A stretch of DNA of 64,000 bases from NCBI RefSeq assembly GCF_029318635.1, contig NZ_CP119676.1:2927001-2991000 (forward strand), written 5' to 3'. The notes under the pieces are model-generated. The model did no database searches. It saw nothing but the letters and a program-made list of their open reading frames with translations, and was not told the origin of the DNA. Of the stretch, positions 16,674-25,378 are shown in pieces. This DNA is from Varunaivibrio sulfuroxidans. GTDB taxonomy: Bacteria > Pseudomonadota > Alphaproteobacteria > Rhodospirillales > Magnetovibrionaceae. Numbering within the stretch: position 1 is the first letter of the stretch; each line of letters begins with the position of its first letter. The position numbers and the translations under genes are program-made.

Positions 16674-18749
16674 ATGGATGGCATGAAGGACATGTACGAT
16701 GTGCCGATCGATGAACTGACGGACGGTGGCGCGCGCCCATTTGAGTTTCTTGACCACATAGGACAGGGAATCGCGGTCTTTGGCGCGGATAGAAAGCTGA
16801 AGGTCTTCAATCGTGCATTTTACCGGGCGTTGGATATTCTCCCCCCCGATATTAGTGTCGGCATGTATGTCGATGACCTCATCCGTCAAATGTCATTGCG
16901 TGGCGACTACGGTCCCGGCGATCCCGATGGGCATATCGGGCGCGGCCTGGAGTTGATAAAAAAATGCGACGCCGCTTTTTTGTTGCCCAAGGAGTACGAT
17001 GGGGCGGACCTTGACGGCGTGATTAACGCGTTGAGTGACGGCGGGTTCGTCATTCATTACGAAAAGGCCGGCGACGGCCCCTTTGAAGACGATGCCTTGA
17101 CTTTGTTCGATCTGGTGGGGCAAGAGTTTTACGCCTTCAATGCGCAAACGCTTCTTTTCAGTCACGTCAACAAAACCGCCCGGCGTAATCTGGGATACGC
17201 CCTGGATGAATTGCGCCGGATGACCCCGCTCGATCTGATGCCGACCTTCACCGACCTTCAGTTCCGCCAGATGTTGGGTCGCCTCTTGGAGGGTGAAAAG
17301 GACATCCACATTTTCGAAACGGTGCTGATGCGTGAGGACGAAACGTTGTATCCGGTGGAGGTGCATCTGCAACATCATACCTCTGGCGGGGGTGGGGGAT
17401 TCATCGCCGCCATTCAGGATGTCACGGATCGCAAGGAGGCGGAGAAAACGATTTGGCAGCAAGCCAATTACGATTCTTTGACCGGGCTTCCCAACCGGGC
17501 TGTTTTTTTTGATCGCTTGGAGATGGCCCAACTGCAGGGCGACCGCGATCACCGGATGGTGGCGCTGCACTTCCTCGATCTCGATTTTTTCAAGGACGTT
17601 AACGATAGCGAGGGTCATGGCGCGGGCGACGCCCTCCTGGTGGGGGTGGCGAAAAAACTCAAATCGGTCATCCGCAAAACCGATACCGTCGCGCGCCTGG
17701 GAGGGGATGAATTCGCCGTGATTCAGCCCTCGATCCGCCATGTTGACGATGCCGAACTGCTGGCGAAAAAGATACTCAAGGGGTTGAGCGAGCCTTTTCA
17801 AATTGGTGCGAAAAACATCTTCATCGGGGGGAGTATCGGGATTACCGTCTACCCGCTCGACGATCAAAATCCCGAAGAACTTCTGCGCAACGCCGACATC
17901 GCTATGTATGAAGCCAAGTCCAGAGGGCGCAACACCTTCGCCTTCTATGACATCAATATGAGCGACATCATTCGTTCGCGTAACGAGATGGAGCAGGACC
18001 TACGTCGCGCCTTGGAAAACAAGGAATTTTATCTGCTTTATCAGCCCAAGGTGCTGAGCAAGGATGGTGAAATTGTCGGCATGGAAGCCCTCATACGTTG
18101 GAATCATCCGGAACGGGGCAATATCCCTCCGTCGGACTTTATCCCCCTGGCGGAAAAAAGTGGCCTGATCGTTCCCATCGGCGAATGGGTCCTGCGCACC
18201 GCGGCCAGCCAAAATAAGGCGTGGCAGGATATGGGTCTGAAGCCGTTGGGTGTCGCCGTGAATCTATCGGCGGTTCAATTTCGCGACGATTATTTGGTCG
18301 GCATGGTCGCCGATATTCTCGACGAGGTGGGATTGGATCCCCAATATCTCGAATTGGAAATTACCGAAAGCACGGCCATGGATGACGCGAGCAAGACGGC
18401 GGATATCCTGGATCACCTCACGCAGCTTGGCGTGAAGATATCCCTGGACGACTTTGGCACGGGTTACTCTTCGTTGGCGTACCTGAAGCGGTTTCCTTTG
18501 GACCGGATTAAAATCGACATGTCTTTCGTGCGCGACATCATCAGCGACGGCAACGACGCTGCGATCGTTAACGCGGTCATTAACCTCGGTCGCGCCCTAG
18601 ACATGATGGTCACCGCCGAGGGGGTCGAGACCCAGGCTCAGCTCGCCCATCTCAGCGCCAACGGCTGCGACGAGGTGCAGGGTTTTTACTTTAGTCGTCC
18701 GGTTTCCGCCGAACAATTTCCAGCGCTTTTATTGCGCGGAAAAATCTAA
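16674..18749 (+). CDS. PAS-GGDEF-EAL cyclic-di-GMP signalling protein
   Basis: A soluble 691-residue protein. N-terminal PAS-like segment (GIAVFGADRKLKVFNRAFYR, about 30-130), a second PAS (about 150-260), GGDEF domain with intact GGDEF near residue 342 and an RxxD inhibitory site (RKTD) five residues before it, then an EAL domain with EALIRW near 469, ELEITES and DDFGTGYSS. Both cyclase and phosphodiesterase motifs appear intact. No membrane segment is seen. I chose ATG 16674; the open frame runs back to 16569 but without a ribosome site. It sits between rnhA and the peroxiredoxin gene. Confidence 0.9.
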   Translation: MDGMKDMYDVPIDELTDGGARPFEFLDHIGQGIAVFGADRKLKVFNRAFYRALDILPPDISVGMYVDDLIRQMSLRGDYGPGDPDGHIGRGLELIKKCDAAFLLPKEYDGADLDGVINALSDGGFVIHYEKAGDGPFEDDALTLFDLVGQEFYAFNAQTLLFSHVNKTARRNLGYALDELRRMTPLDLMPTFTDLQFRQMLGRLLEGEKDIHIFETVLMREDETLYPVEVHLQHHTSGGGGGFIAAIQDVTDRKEAEKTIWQQANYDSLTGLPNRAVFFDRLEMAQLQGDRDHRMVALHFLDLDFFKDVNDSEGHGAGDALLVGVAKKLKSVIRKTDTVARLGGDEFAVIQPSIRHVDDAELLAKKILKGLSEPFQIGAKNIFIGGSIGITVYPLDDQNPEELLRNADIAMYEAKSRGRNTFAFYDINMSDIIRSRNEMEQDLRRALENKEFYLLYQPKVLSKDGEIVGMEALIRWNHPERGNIPPSDFIPLAEKSGLIVPIGEWVLRTAASQNKAWQDMGLKPLGVAVNLSAVQFRDDYLVGMVADILDEVGLDPQYLELEITESTAMDDASKTADILDHLTQLGVKISLDDFGTGYSSLAYLKRFPLDRIKIDMSFVRDIISDGNDAAIVNAVINLGRALDMMVTAEGVETQAQLAHLSANGCDEVQGFYFSRPVSAEQFPALLLRGKI

Positions 18750-18800
18750 GATACAATCCCGGTCCGCGCCTCCCGTGACTTCATTCCAAATTTCCCGTCT

Positions 18801-19283
18801 TCAAAGAGACGACAAAATGGCCTCGGCGCTTGTGAATTCGAACGTTCCGGCGGGGTCGATTTCGACGCGTTCAATGACGCCGTCGTTGACCACCAGGGCG
18901 AAGCGCTGGCAGCGTAGCCCCAGGCCCTTGCCGGTCAAGTCCAATTCCATGCCCATGGCCTTGGTCAGTTCACCATCGCCATCCGCGATCATGCGCACGG
19001 TATCGCCGACGCTCTGGTCCTTGCCCCAGGCGCCCATCACGAAGGCGTCATTGACCGCCATGCAAATCAGGGAATCGATCCCTTTTTCGCGCAGGCGCTC
19101 GGCATGTTGGACAAAACCGGGCAGGTGATGCGCCGAGCAGGTCGGCGTGAACGCACCCGGTATGCCGAACATGACGACGCGTTTTCCCTTGAACAGTTCG
19201 TCCGTGCTCACGCCCTGGGGGCCATCGGGGGTCATCTCGTAGACGGTTGCCGTGGGAATGGCGCTTCCGGGGGTTATGGTCAT
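18801..19283 (-). CDS. Prx5-type peroxiredoxin
   Basis: Thiol peroxidase of 160 residues of the AhpC-TSA/Prx5 branch. The peroxidatic cysteine is about C49 in FGIPGAFTPTCSAHHLPGF. It also has LGLRCQRFALVV, which holds a second Cys near residue 127. It reduces hydrogen peroxide and alkyl peroxides using thioredoxin or glutaredoxin. The gene faces the GGDEF-EAL gene (convergent). An order thrB-rnhA-prx is common in related bacteria, from memory; here the GGDEF-EAL gene lies between. Confidence 0.95.
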   Translation of the reverse strand: MTITPGSAIPTATVYEMTPDGPQGVSTDELFKGKRVVMFGIPGAFTPTCSAHHLPGFVQHAERLREKGIDSLICMAVNDAFVMGAWGKDQSVGDTVRMIADGDGELTKAMGMELDLTGKGLGLRCQRFALVVNDGVIERVEIDPAGTFEFTSAEAILSSL

Positions 19284-19392
19284 GGCGTGCTCCCTCTTTA
19301 AAATGAAATAAGTCGAAACCTCGTAGACAAAGATAGTCGGACATTGGCGCGGAACAAGCCGGGGGGCGTCTGCGCGGCTATTTATTTTCCCC

Positions 19393-21573
19393 TCAGCGTT
19401 TATGCAGGGCGGCCGCGTTCAATGCGTTCAGAACGGCGTCCGTGGTCAGCAATTCCGGGAGCACTACCCCCTTGGGCGCGCCGGGTCCGTAAACGATATT
19501 GAAGGGGATGCCGTAACGGTCGTAGCGCGACAGAAACCGGGCGATGGCGTCGTTGGGTTGCGTCCAATCGGCCTCCATGGCGATGACGTCGGCGGCCTCC
19601 AAGCGTTTCATGATGTCGTCCTTGGAGAGCACCAGCGCCTTGTTGGCCTGACAGGTAATGCACCAGTCGGCGGTTACGTCAACAAAGACCGTCTTGCCTT
19701 GGGCGACCAGTCGGGAGATGGCGGCCTCGTCGAAGGGCTTCCATAGGGCGTTCAGAGCCGGCGTGGATTGAGACTGGGGTGTCGCGGGGCGTAAAAACGC
19801 CATCGTGGGGACAAGGAAAGCGACGATGAACAGGGACAATAATGCGGCCCAGCCGGCGGGCGCGAAGCGTTCGGGTAGCCGTTTGTGCAGCCAAAGCACG
19901 CCGATCGATGTCGCCATCAACGCGCCGATGAGGATTGCCGCCGTGTCGCCGACTTGCGCCTTAAGGACGCTCAACAGCCATATCGCGGTTGCCGCCAGGA
20001 CAAATCCGAGGATGCGGCGCAGGACCTCCATCCAGCGTCCCGGTTTGGGTAGTCGCGTGGCCAGCCGGGGAAAGGCCGCGACCAGAAGATAGGGTAGGGC
20101 GAGGCCGATACCGAGCACCGCGAAAATGGCGAAAATCTCGGTTGTTCCGCGTGCTAGGGCGAATCCCACGGCGGTGCCCAAGAAAGGCGCGGAACAGGGG
20201 GTCGCCAACAAGGTGGCGAAGGCGCCGCTGAAGAAATGGCCAGCCAGGCCCTGATGGTCGCGCCCGCCGGTCCCGATGGCGGAAAACGCATAAGGCAGGC
20301 GAAACTCAAAAAATCCCCACAGGTTACCGGCGAAAAGGGTGATGATGACGGTCATTGCGATCAGGAACCAGGGCTGCTGAAATTGAATTCCCCAACCGAT
20401 GACGGTTCCGGCGGCCTTCAGTCCGGCCAACGCGCCCGCCAGCACCAGAAAGGAAGCGACGATCCCCGCCGACGTGGCGATGAAACTGAGGCGCACGTCG
20501 CGTACGTCGCCGCCGCCGTGGCGGACGACACCGAGGAGTTTGATCGATAGGACGGGCAACACGCAGGGCATCAAATTCAAGATCAACCCGCCGAGCAAGG
20601 CGAGCCCGAGGATGGCCAACAGGGAAACGCCTCCGGTATGCGCGGGGCCCGTGGCAAGGGGCGCGCCCGCCTTCACCGTGGCGTCGCTCTGCGCGGAAAG
20701 TGGAGGGTCCACGACGGTCAATGTAATTTTACGTCCCGTGAAGGGGGCGCTTAGGTATTTGACCCCCTCGACGGGAACGTCCAGGATTGCGTCCACACCG
20801 TTGAGAGTCGTTTTCGGGGCGGAAAAAACCAACTCCGACGCCCCTTCGATGAAAACGTCGGGCGAAACGAAGGGCGTGCGCGCCGTGGCGGTAATGCGCA
20901 GGATCCCCTTGTCGGGATCGTTTGGGTCGGGGCGAAAAATCGCGGATTTTACCGCGATTGGCGCGGCGGCGCCGGTGAGCGGAACTTGCGAGACGTATTG
21001 TTGAATAAGGTGCGCTTCGGCCGACGGCGCGCCGGGGCCGCTGGGTACGTTCAAGGTGATGTTGGCGGTATAGGGGACGCACAGTTCCGCGCAGGCCAAA
21101 TAATCCACTTTGGCGTGCAGGACGAGCGGCTTGGTGGGGTCGGTGATGCGGGCGCGGATGGGCAGCACGACCTCGTTCTTGTAGCCCATGGTCTCGAAAC
21201 CGAGGACGGAAAATCGCTTCGGGTGCGGCCATATGAAGTGCGCGCCGTCGAGGTTTTGCGATCCGGACCAATCGATCCGGGGCGGGTAGCCGGCGTCTCC
21301 CGGCGCGCGCCAGTAAATTTTCCAGCCTTCCTTCAGCTTGAAATGCAGACCTAGGGTAATCGCCGACTTGTCGCCGGTGGCGATGCGTTCGGATTCCAGA
21401 CGTACAGTGGCGTATTGTTCGCTGGACCATGGCGATGCCAGCGAGGGTGCGCCTTGCGCATCGGCGTCGTTGACGGGGACGCCGATCGTCGTTACGACCG
21501 CCAACGCGGCGGCAACGATCAGGGAAAAGCGGCGTAGAGTGCGAGGAAATAAATTAAAGACAAACGTGGCCAT
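19393..21573 (-). CDS. DsbD-like thiol:disulfide interchange protein
   Basis: Inner-membrane electron carrier of 726 residues that brings reducing power from cytosolic thioredoxin to the periplasm. The order is signal peptide (RFSLIVAAALAVVTTIGVP), an N-terminal periplasmic immunoglobulin-like domain, eight or so transmembrane segments (about 350-600, with LNLMPCVLPVLSIKLLG and the second membrane Cys in LATPCSAPFLG), and a C-terminal thioredoxin-like domain with WCITC at about C638/C641. This resembles the DsbD/ScsB family. I placed the start at the ATG before the signal peptide; the frame stays open to 21699 but that part is not signal-like. Partner proteins are not nearby. Confidence 0.92.
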   Translation of the reverse strand: MATFVFNLFPRTLRRFSLIVAAALAVVTTIGVPVNDADAQGAPSLASPWSSEQYATVRLESERIATGDKSAITLGLHFKLKEGWKIYWRAPGDAGYPPRIDWSGSQNLDGAHFIWPHPKRFSVLGFETMGYKNEVVLPIRARITDPTKPLVLHAKVDYLACAELCVPYTANITLNVPSGPGAPSAEAHLIQQYVSQVPLTGAAAPIAVKSAIFRPDPNDPDKGILRITATARTPFVSPDVFIEGASELVFSAPKTTLNGVDAILDVPVEGVKYLSAPFTGRKITLTVVDPPLSAQSDATVKAGAPLATGPAHTGGVSLLAILGLALLGGLILNLMPCVLPVLSIKLLGVVRHGGGDVRDVRLSFIATSAGIVASFLVLAGALAGLKAAGTVIGWGIQFQQPWFLIAMTVIITLFAGNLWGFFEFRLPYAFSAIGTGGRDHQGLAGHFFSGAFATLLATPCSAPFLGTAVGFALARGTTEIFAIFAVLGIGLALPYLLVAAFPRLATRLPKPGRWMEVLRRILGFVLAATAIWLLSVLKAQVGDTAAILIGALMATSIGVLWLHKRLPERFAPAGWAALLSLFIVAFLVPTMAFLRPATPQSQSTPALNALWKPFDEAAISRLVAQGKTVFVDVTADWCITCQANKALVLSKDDIMKRLEAADVIAMEADWTQPNDAIARFLSRYDRYGIPFNIVYGPGAPKGVVLPELLTTDAVLNALNAAALHKR

Positions 21574-21860
21574 GGCGTCGGCGTAACTCCCCTGAAGGGG
21601 AGGTGCGCGCTCCCCGATACGAAAAAAAGTGTCACGGGTGACGATAGGGGAAGAACATGGCGAAATCATGCCTAAAGCTGTTGGAATCGCCCCGTTCACG
21701 ATGTGTTGATGAAAAATAATGGGCGGAATGGCTTCGTTTTTTTGTTTTTCTTCCTATCTTTTGACTATCGGACGTATACTGCCGAACACGGTATGTGTCG
21801 ATCGTATTGGCGCAAACGCGCCGAAACGGGGGTTTTTTTGTCAGTCGGTGGTGTGAAACG

Positions 21861-22448
21861 ATGGCGCAAACACAGGAAAATGCGGAAAAACAATCTCCCT
21901 ATCTGGCGGGAAAACTGTTGATCGCCATGCCGGGAATGGATGACCGGCGTTTTGAAAAAACGGTTATCTATCTGTGTGTTCACAATGCGGATGGGGCCAT
22001 GGGATTGGTGTTGAACCGCACCCTCGACGAGGTTTCCTTCGATGGACTGCTCGAACAAATGAAGATTGAGGTGGCCCATCCTTCGGAAAATATCGCCGTC
22101 CATTTTGGCGGACCGGTCGAATCCGAACGGGGTTTCGTGCTCCACAGCCCCGACTACATGCGCGATTCGACGATGGTCGTGGACTCCGCCGTCGCCATGA
22201 CGGCGACCCTGGATGTTTTGCGCGCCATCGCCGAGGGACACGGCCCAAAAAACAAGGTGTTCGCCGTTGGTTATACCGGGTGGGGTCCGGGTCAATTGGA
22301 CCGGGAATTGCTCGACAACGGCTGGATGGCGGTCGATGCCGATACGACGTTGGTTTTTGGTGACGATCAAGACACCAAATGGGAACGGGCCTTCGCTAAG
22401 ATCGGCGTCGATGTGCGAATGCTCAGCGAGTACGCCGGGCACGCCTAG
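21861..22448 (+). CDS. YqgE/AlgH family protein (UPF0301)
   Basis: Conserved cytosolic protein of 195 residues. Family motifs are visible: LAGKLLIAMPGMDDRRFEKTVIY, GAMGLVLNRT, VHFGGPVESERGFVLHS and VGYTGWGPGQLDRELLDNGW. Biochemical function is not established. The ATG at 21861 starts the conserved region (MAQTQENAEKQ), while an upstream start at 21795 adds unrelated residues. It stands alone between divergent dsbD and a convergent M16 peptidase gene. Confidence 0.94.
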   Translation: MAQTQENAEKQSPYLAGKLLIAMPGMDDRRFEKTVIYLCVHNADGAMGLVLNRTLDEVSFDGLLEQMKIEVAHPSENIAVHFGGPVESERGFVLHSPDYMRDSTMVVDSAVAMTATLDVLRAIAEGHGPKNKVFAVGYTGWGPGQLDRELLDNGWMAVDADTTLVFGDDQDTKWERAFAKIGVDVRMLSEYAGHA

Positions 22449-22496
22449 CGCGCCGTCCGCCCGCGCCCCGATGCGTCCCGATGCGTCCCGGGGGCG

Positions 22497-23768
22497 TCAC
22501 GTCAGGCGGGCGCAAATTTTCTCGAACGATTCGATTTTCGAGACCGGACCCAGGGCGGTCAAGGTCGGCAGGCTGGACGTTAGGCGCTCGGCGGCGCGCC
22601 CGACGGCCTTTTCATCGACGGCGTCGATCTTCGCGATCATTTCCGCGCTGTCCAGGACACGGCCATAGATCAGGGCGTGTCGGGCGCACTGTTCGCTGCG
22701 CGCGCTGGTGCTTTCCATGGCCATCAGGATGCCGGCCTTCAGTTGGGCGCGGGCGCGGGCGATTTCCTCCGCGCTGACGAAGGTGCGCGCTTTTTGGATT
22801 TCCGCACAAATCAGGGGCATCAATGTTTGGGCCTCCTCTTCGCCGGTTCCGGCATGGATGGCGAAGGCGCCGCCATCGTCATAGGCGGTCAAGAAAGAAT
22901 AAATGGAATAGACCAGGGCCTGTTTTTCGCGTATTTCCTGAAAAAGACGAGACGACATGCCCCCGCCAAGGAGGGTGGAAAACACCGACGCGGCGTAATA
23001 ATCGGGGTCGTCGAACGACACGCCTTCGAACCCGAGTATGATTTGAACCTGCTCCAGATCGCGGTACTGACGGAATTCGCCGCCCTGGTAGCGGGATTTT
23101 TGCGGCGGCGCGACGGTTTCCCGAACGTCGCCCGATGCACGGGGGAAAGCGTTCTCGGCCAACGCCACAAGATGGTCGTGATCGATCTTGCCCGCCGCCG
23201 ATAAAATCATGCGCGAAGGAGTGTAGTACCGCGTCATGTAGTCCCGAATGGATTTTCGGGGCATGGCGCGCACGCCTTCGCTCGAACCCAGCACAGGCCA
23301 CCCTATCGGTTGGTCGGGAAACGCGGCGGTCTGAAAATAATCGAAAACGATGTCTTCGGGGGTATCCACGGATTGGGAGATTTCCTGCAAAATGACGCTG
23401 CGTTCGCGTTCCAATTCTTCCGCGTCCAACCGGGCGTTTTGCACGATATCGGCGATGATATCGACAATTAGCCCCAAGTCTTCCTTCAGCGCCTTGGCGT
23501 AGTAAGCGGTATTCTCGCGCGAGGTATAGGCGTTGATTTGTCCGCCGACGTCTTCGATTTCCTGGACGATCGCCTGGGCCGAGCGCCGCGCCGTCCCCTT
23601 GAACGTCATATGTTCGAGGAAATGGGATACGCCGTTGATCGGCAGCTGTTCGAAGCGCGAGCCCGCTTCGATCCAAATTCCCGCGGAGACGGTCTCGACA
23701 CTGTCCATGGGGTCGCTGAGGACGCGCAGACCGTTGTCCAGGGTCGTGATGCGGATGGTGCGGGTCAT
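22497..23768 (-). CDS. M16 family zinc peptidase
   Basis: Metalloprotease of the mitochondrial-processing-peptidase-like M16B group, 423 residues. The inverted zinc motif HFLEH is in NGVSHFLEHMTFKGT near residue 50, and the distal Glu is expected in the ENTAYYAKALKEDL segment. The second half has the M16 C-terminal domain (RLFQEIREKQALVYSIYS). It starts 7 bases after thrC ends, an order often seen in alphaproteobacteria. No signal peptide is visible, so the site of action is unclear. The ATG of MTRTIRITTLDNG is the natural start; 18 upstream residues lie within thrC. Confidence 0.94.
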   Translation of the reverse strand: MTRTIRITTLDNGLRVLSDPMDSVETVSAGIWIEAGSRFEQLPINGVSHFLEHMTFKGTARRSAQAIVQEIEDVGGQINAYTSRENTAYYAKALKEDLGLIVDIIADIVQNARLDAEELERERSVILQEISQSVDTPEDIVFDYFQTAAFPDQPIGWPVLGSSEGVRAMPRKSIRDYMTRYYTPSRMILSAAGKIDHDHLVALAENAFPRASGDVRETVAPPQKSRYQGGEFRQYRDLEQVQIILGFEGVSFDDPDYYAASVFSTLLGGGMSSRLFQEIREKQALVYSIYSFLTAYDDGGAFAIHAGTGEEEAQTLMPLICAEIQKARTFVSAEEIARARAQLKAGILMAMESTSARSEQCARHALIYGRVLDSAEMIAKIDAVDEKAVGRAAERLTSSLPTLTALGPVSKIESFEKICARLT

Positions 23769-23775
23769 GAAAAAC

Positions 23776-25173
23776 CTATTGTGGTTCGATATGATGAACG
23801 ATGTACTCGCGCAAGACGTCAAGGTCGTTGTCCAAGGCGTCGGCGCGTTCCTCGCGCGTCATCAAATCAGCCAGGCGTTTCGGTAATTCGGGATAAACGC
23901 CGCAGGCGTCGTGAACCGCATCGGGGAATTTCGCCGGGTGGGCCGTCGCCAGACAAATCACCGGGGCGTCGCCGGGTTCGCGAACGGCCCGCGCCGCGCC
24001 GACGCCGATCGCCGTATGAGGGTCGAGAAGTTCGCCCGTTTCCACGTATACCGCGCGCATAATGCCCTTCGTTTCGGCGTCGTCGAAATATTCGCCGTCG
24101 AACAGGTCAGTGATTTTTTTGAAAATCTCGGGGGGAACGGCGTATTCGCCCTTGTCTCGGAAATCGGCCATAAACGCGCGCACCCGCGCCGGATCGCGAT
24201 CGCAGACTTCGAATAAAAGGCGCTCGAAATTACTTGAAATCTGGATATCCATGCTCGGGCTGATGGTCGGGCGAACTCCCTTTGGAGTCATTTTCCCCGA
24301 GCGAATGAAGCGGATCAGGATATCGTTGCTGTTGGATCCGATGATGAATTTTTCGATCCCCAACCCCATTTTCCGGGCACCGTAAGCGGCGAAAATGTTG
24401 CCGAAATTTCCTGTCGGAACGGCGACCTGGATCTTTTTCTCCGGCGCGCCGATCCGCGTCGCCGCCCAAAAATAGTAAACGATCTGGGCCATGATCCGCA
24501 CCCAGTTGATCGAGTTGACCGCCGACAGGTGGATACGGTCGCGGAACTCAAGATCGTTGAACAGCGCCTTCACGGCATTCTGACAATCGTCGAAATTACC
24601 TTTGAAGGCGATGTTATGCACGTTTTTCGAAAGCACCGTGGTCATTTGGCGGCGTTGAACGTCGCTGACCCGACCTTCGGGGTGGAGGATGAAAATCTCG
24701 ATACTGTCTTTATCGCGGCACGCCGCGATCGCCGCCGATCCGGTGTCGCCCGAAGTTGCGCCGACGACGGTGATTTTCGATCCCCGTTCGCCGAGGACGT
24801 GATCGAACATGCCGCCCAGGAACTGTAAGGCCACGTCCTTGAACGCCAAGGTCGGCCCGTGGAACAATTCGAGCAGCCATTCGTCGTCGCTCAGGCGTTT
24901 GAGGGGCGCGATCTCGGGATCGTCGAAATTTTCGTAAGCCGTTTCGATCAGGGCCTTCAAGTCGTCCATGCCGATCGCGCCCTCGACGAAGGGCGCGATC
25001 ACCGCCGCGGCCACGTCCCGGTAATTCATCCTCGCCATGGCGGCGATGTCTTGCGGGGTAAACCGTGGCCAGGTTTCGGGAACGTACAGACCGCCGTCGC
25101 GGCCGAGGCCGCTCAACAACACGTCGTCGAAAGAAAGGGCGGGGGCCTGTCCCCGGGTGCTGATATATTTCAC
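23776..25173 (-). CDS. thrC: Threonine synthase
   Basis: PLP enzyme of 465 residues that converts O-phosphohomoserine to threonine. The PLP lysine is in HGPTLAFKDVALQFLG, and TVVGATSGDTGSAAIAAC is the phosphate-binding loop. The start is the GTG of VKYISTRGQAPALSF, with AAGG 6 bases upstream; the frame extends to 25335 but that part is Arg-rich and unrelated. Long form typical of proteobacteria. It leads a two-gene unit with the M16 peptidase gene. Confidence 0.96.
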   Translation of the reverse strand: MKYISTRGQAPALSFDDVLLSGLGRDGGLYVPETWPRFTPQDIAAMARMNYRDVAAAVIAPFVEGAIGMDDLKALIETAYENFDDPEIAPLKRLSDDEWLLELFHGPTLAFKDVALQFLGGMFDHVLGERGSKITVVGATSGDTGSAAIAACRDKDSIEIFILHPEGRVSDVQRRQMTTVLSKNVHNIAFKGNFDDCQNAVKALFNDLEFRDRIHLSAVNSINWVRIMAQIVYYFWAATRIGAPEKKIQVAVPTGNFGNIFAAYGARKMGLGIEKFIIGSNSNDILIRFIRSGKMTPKGVRPTISPSMDIQISSNFERLLFEVCDRDPARVRAFMADFRDKGEYAVPPEIFKKITDLFDGEYFDDAETKGIMRAVYVETGELLDPHTAIGVGAARAVREPGDAPVICLATAHPAKFPDAVHDACGVYPELPKRLADLMTREERADALDNDLDVLREYIVHHIEPQ

Positions 25174-25378
25174 GGGCAACCTTGCTGTCACGAACAATCG
25201 AGCACCCGGTATAGTCCGGGTGGGCGCAAATGGCAATTGCCGACGTCGCGCGGGCCGCCTTCGCGAACGTGAAGCGCGGCGGGAAACATCAAACTGTAAC
25301 ACGATCGCGTTAGGTCTTTTTCTCGCAAGCATCATCGCGTGACCAGGCGCGCGGTGTCATTTATCTGGAGGGAAAATG

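Noticed and set aside
25174..25375. A Pho box upstream of the PhoX-like gene
   Set aside because: Only a single partial TGTCAT half-site is visible; the required tandem repeats are absent.
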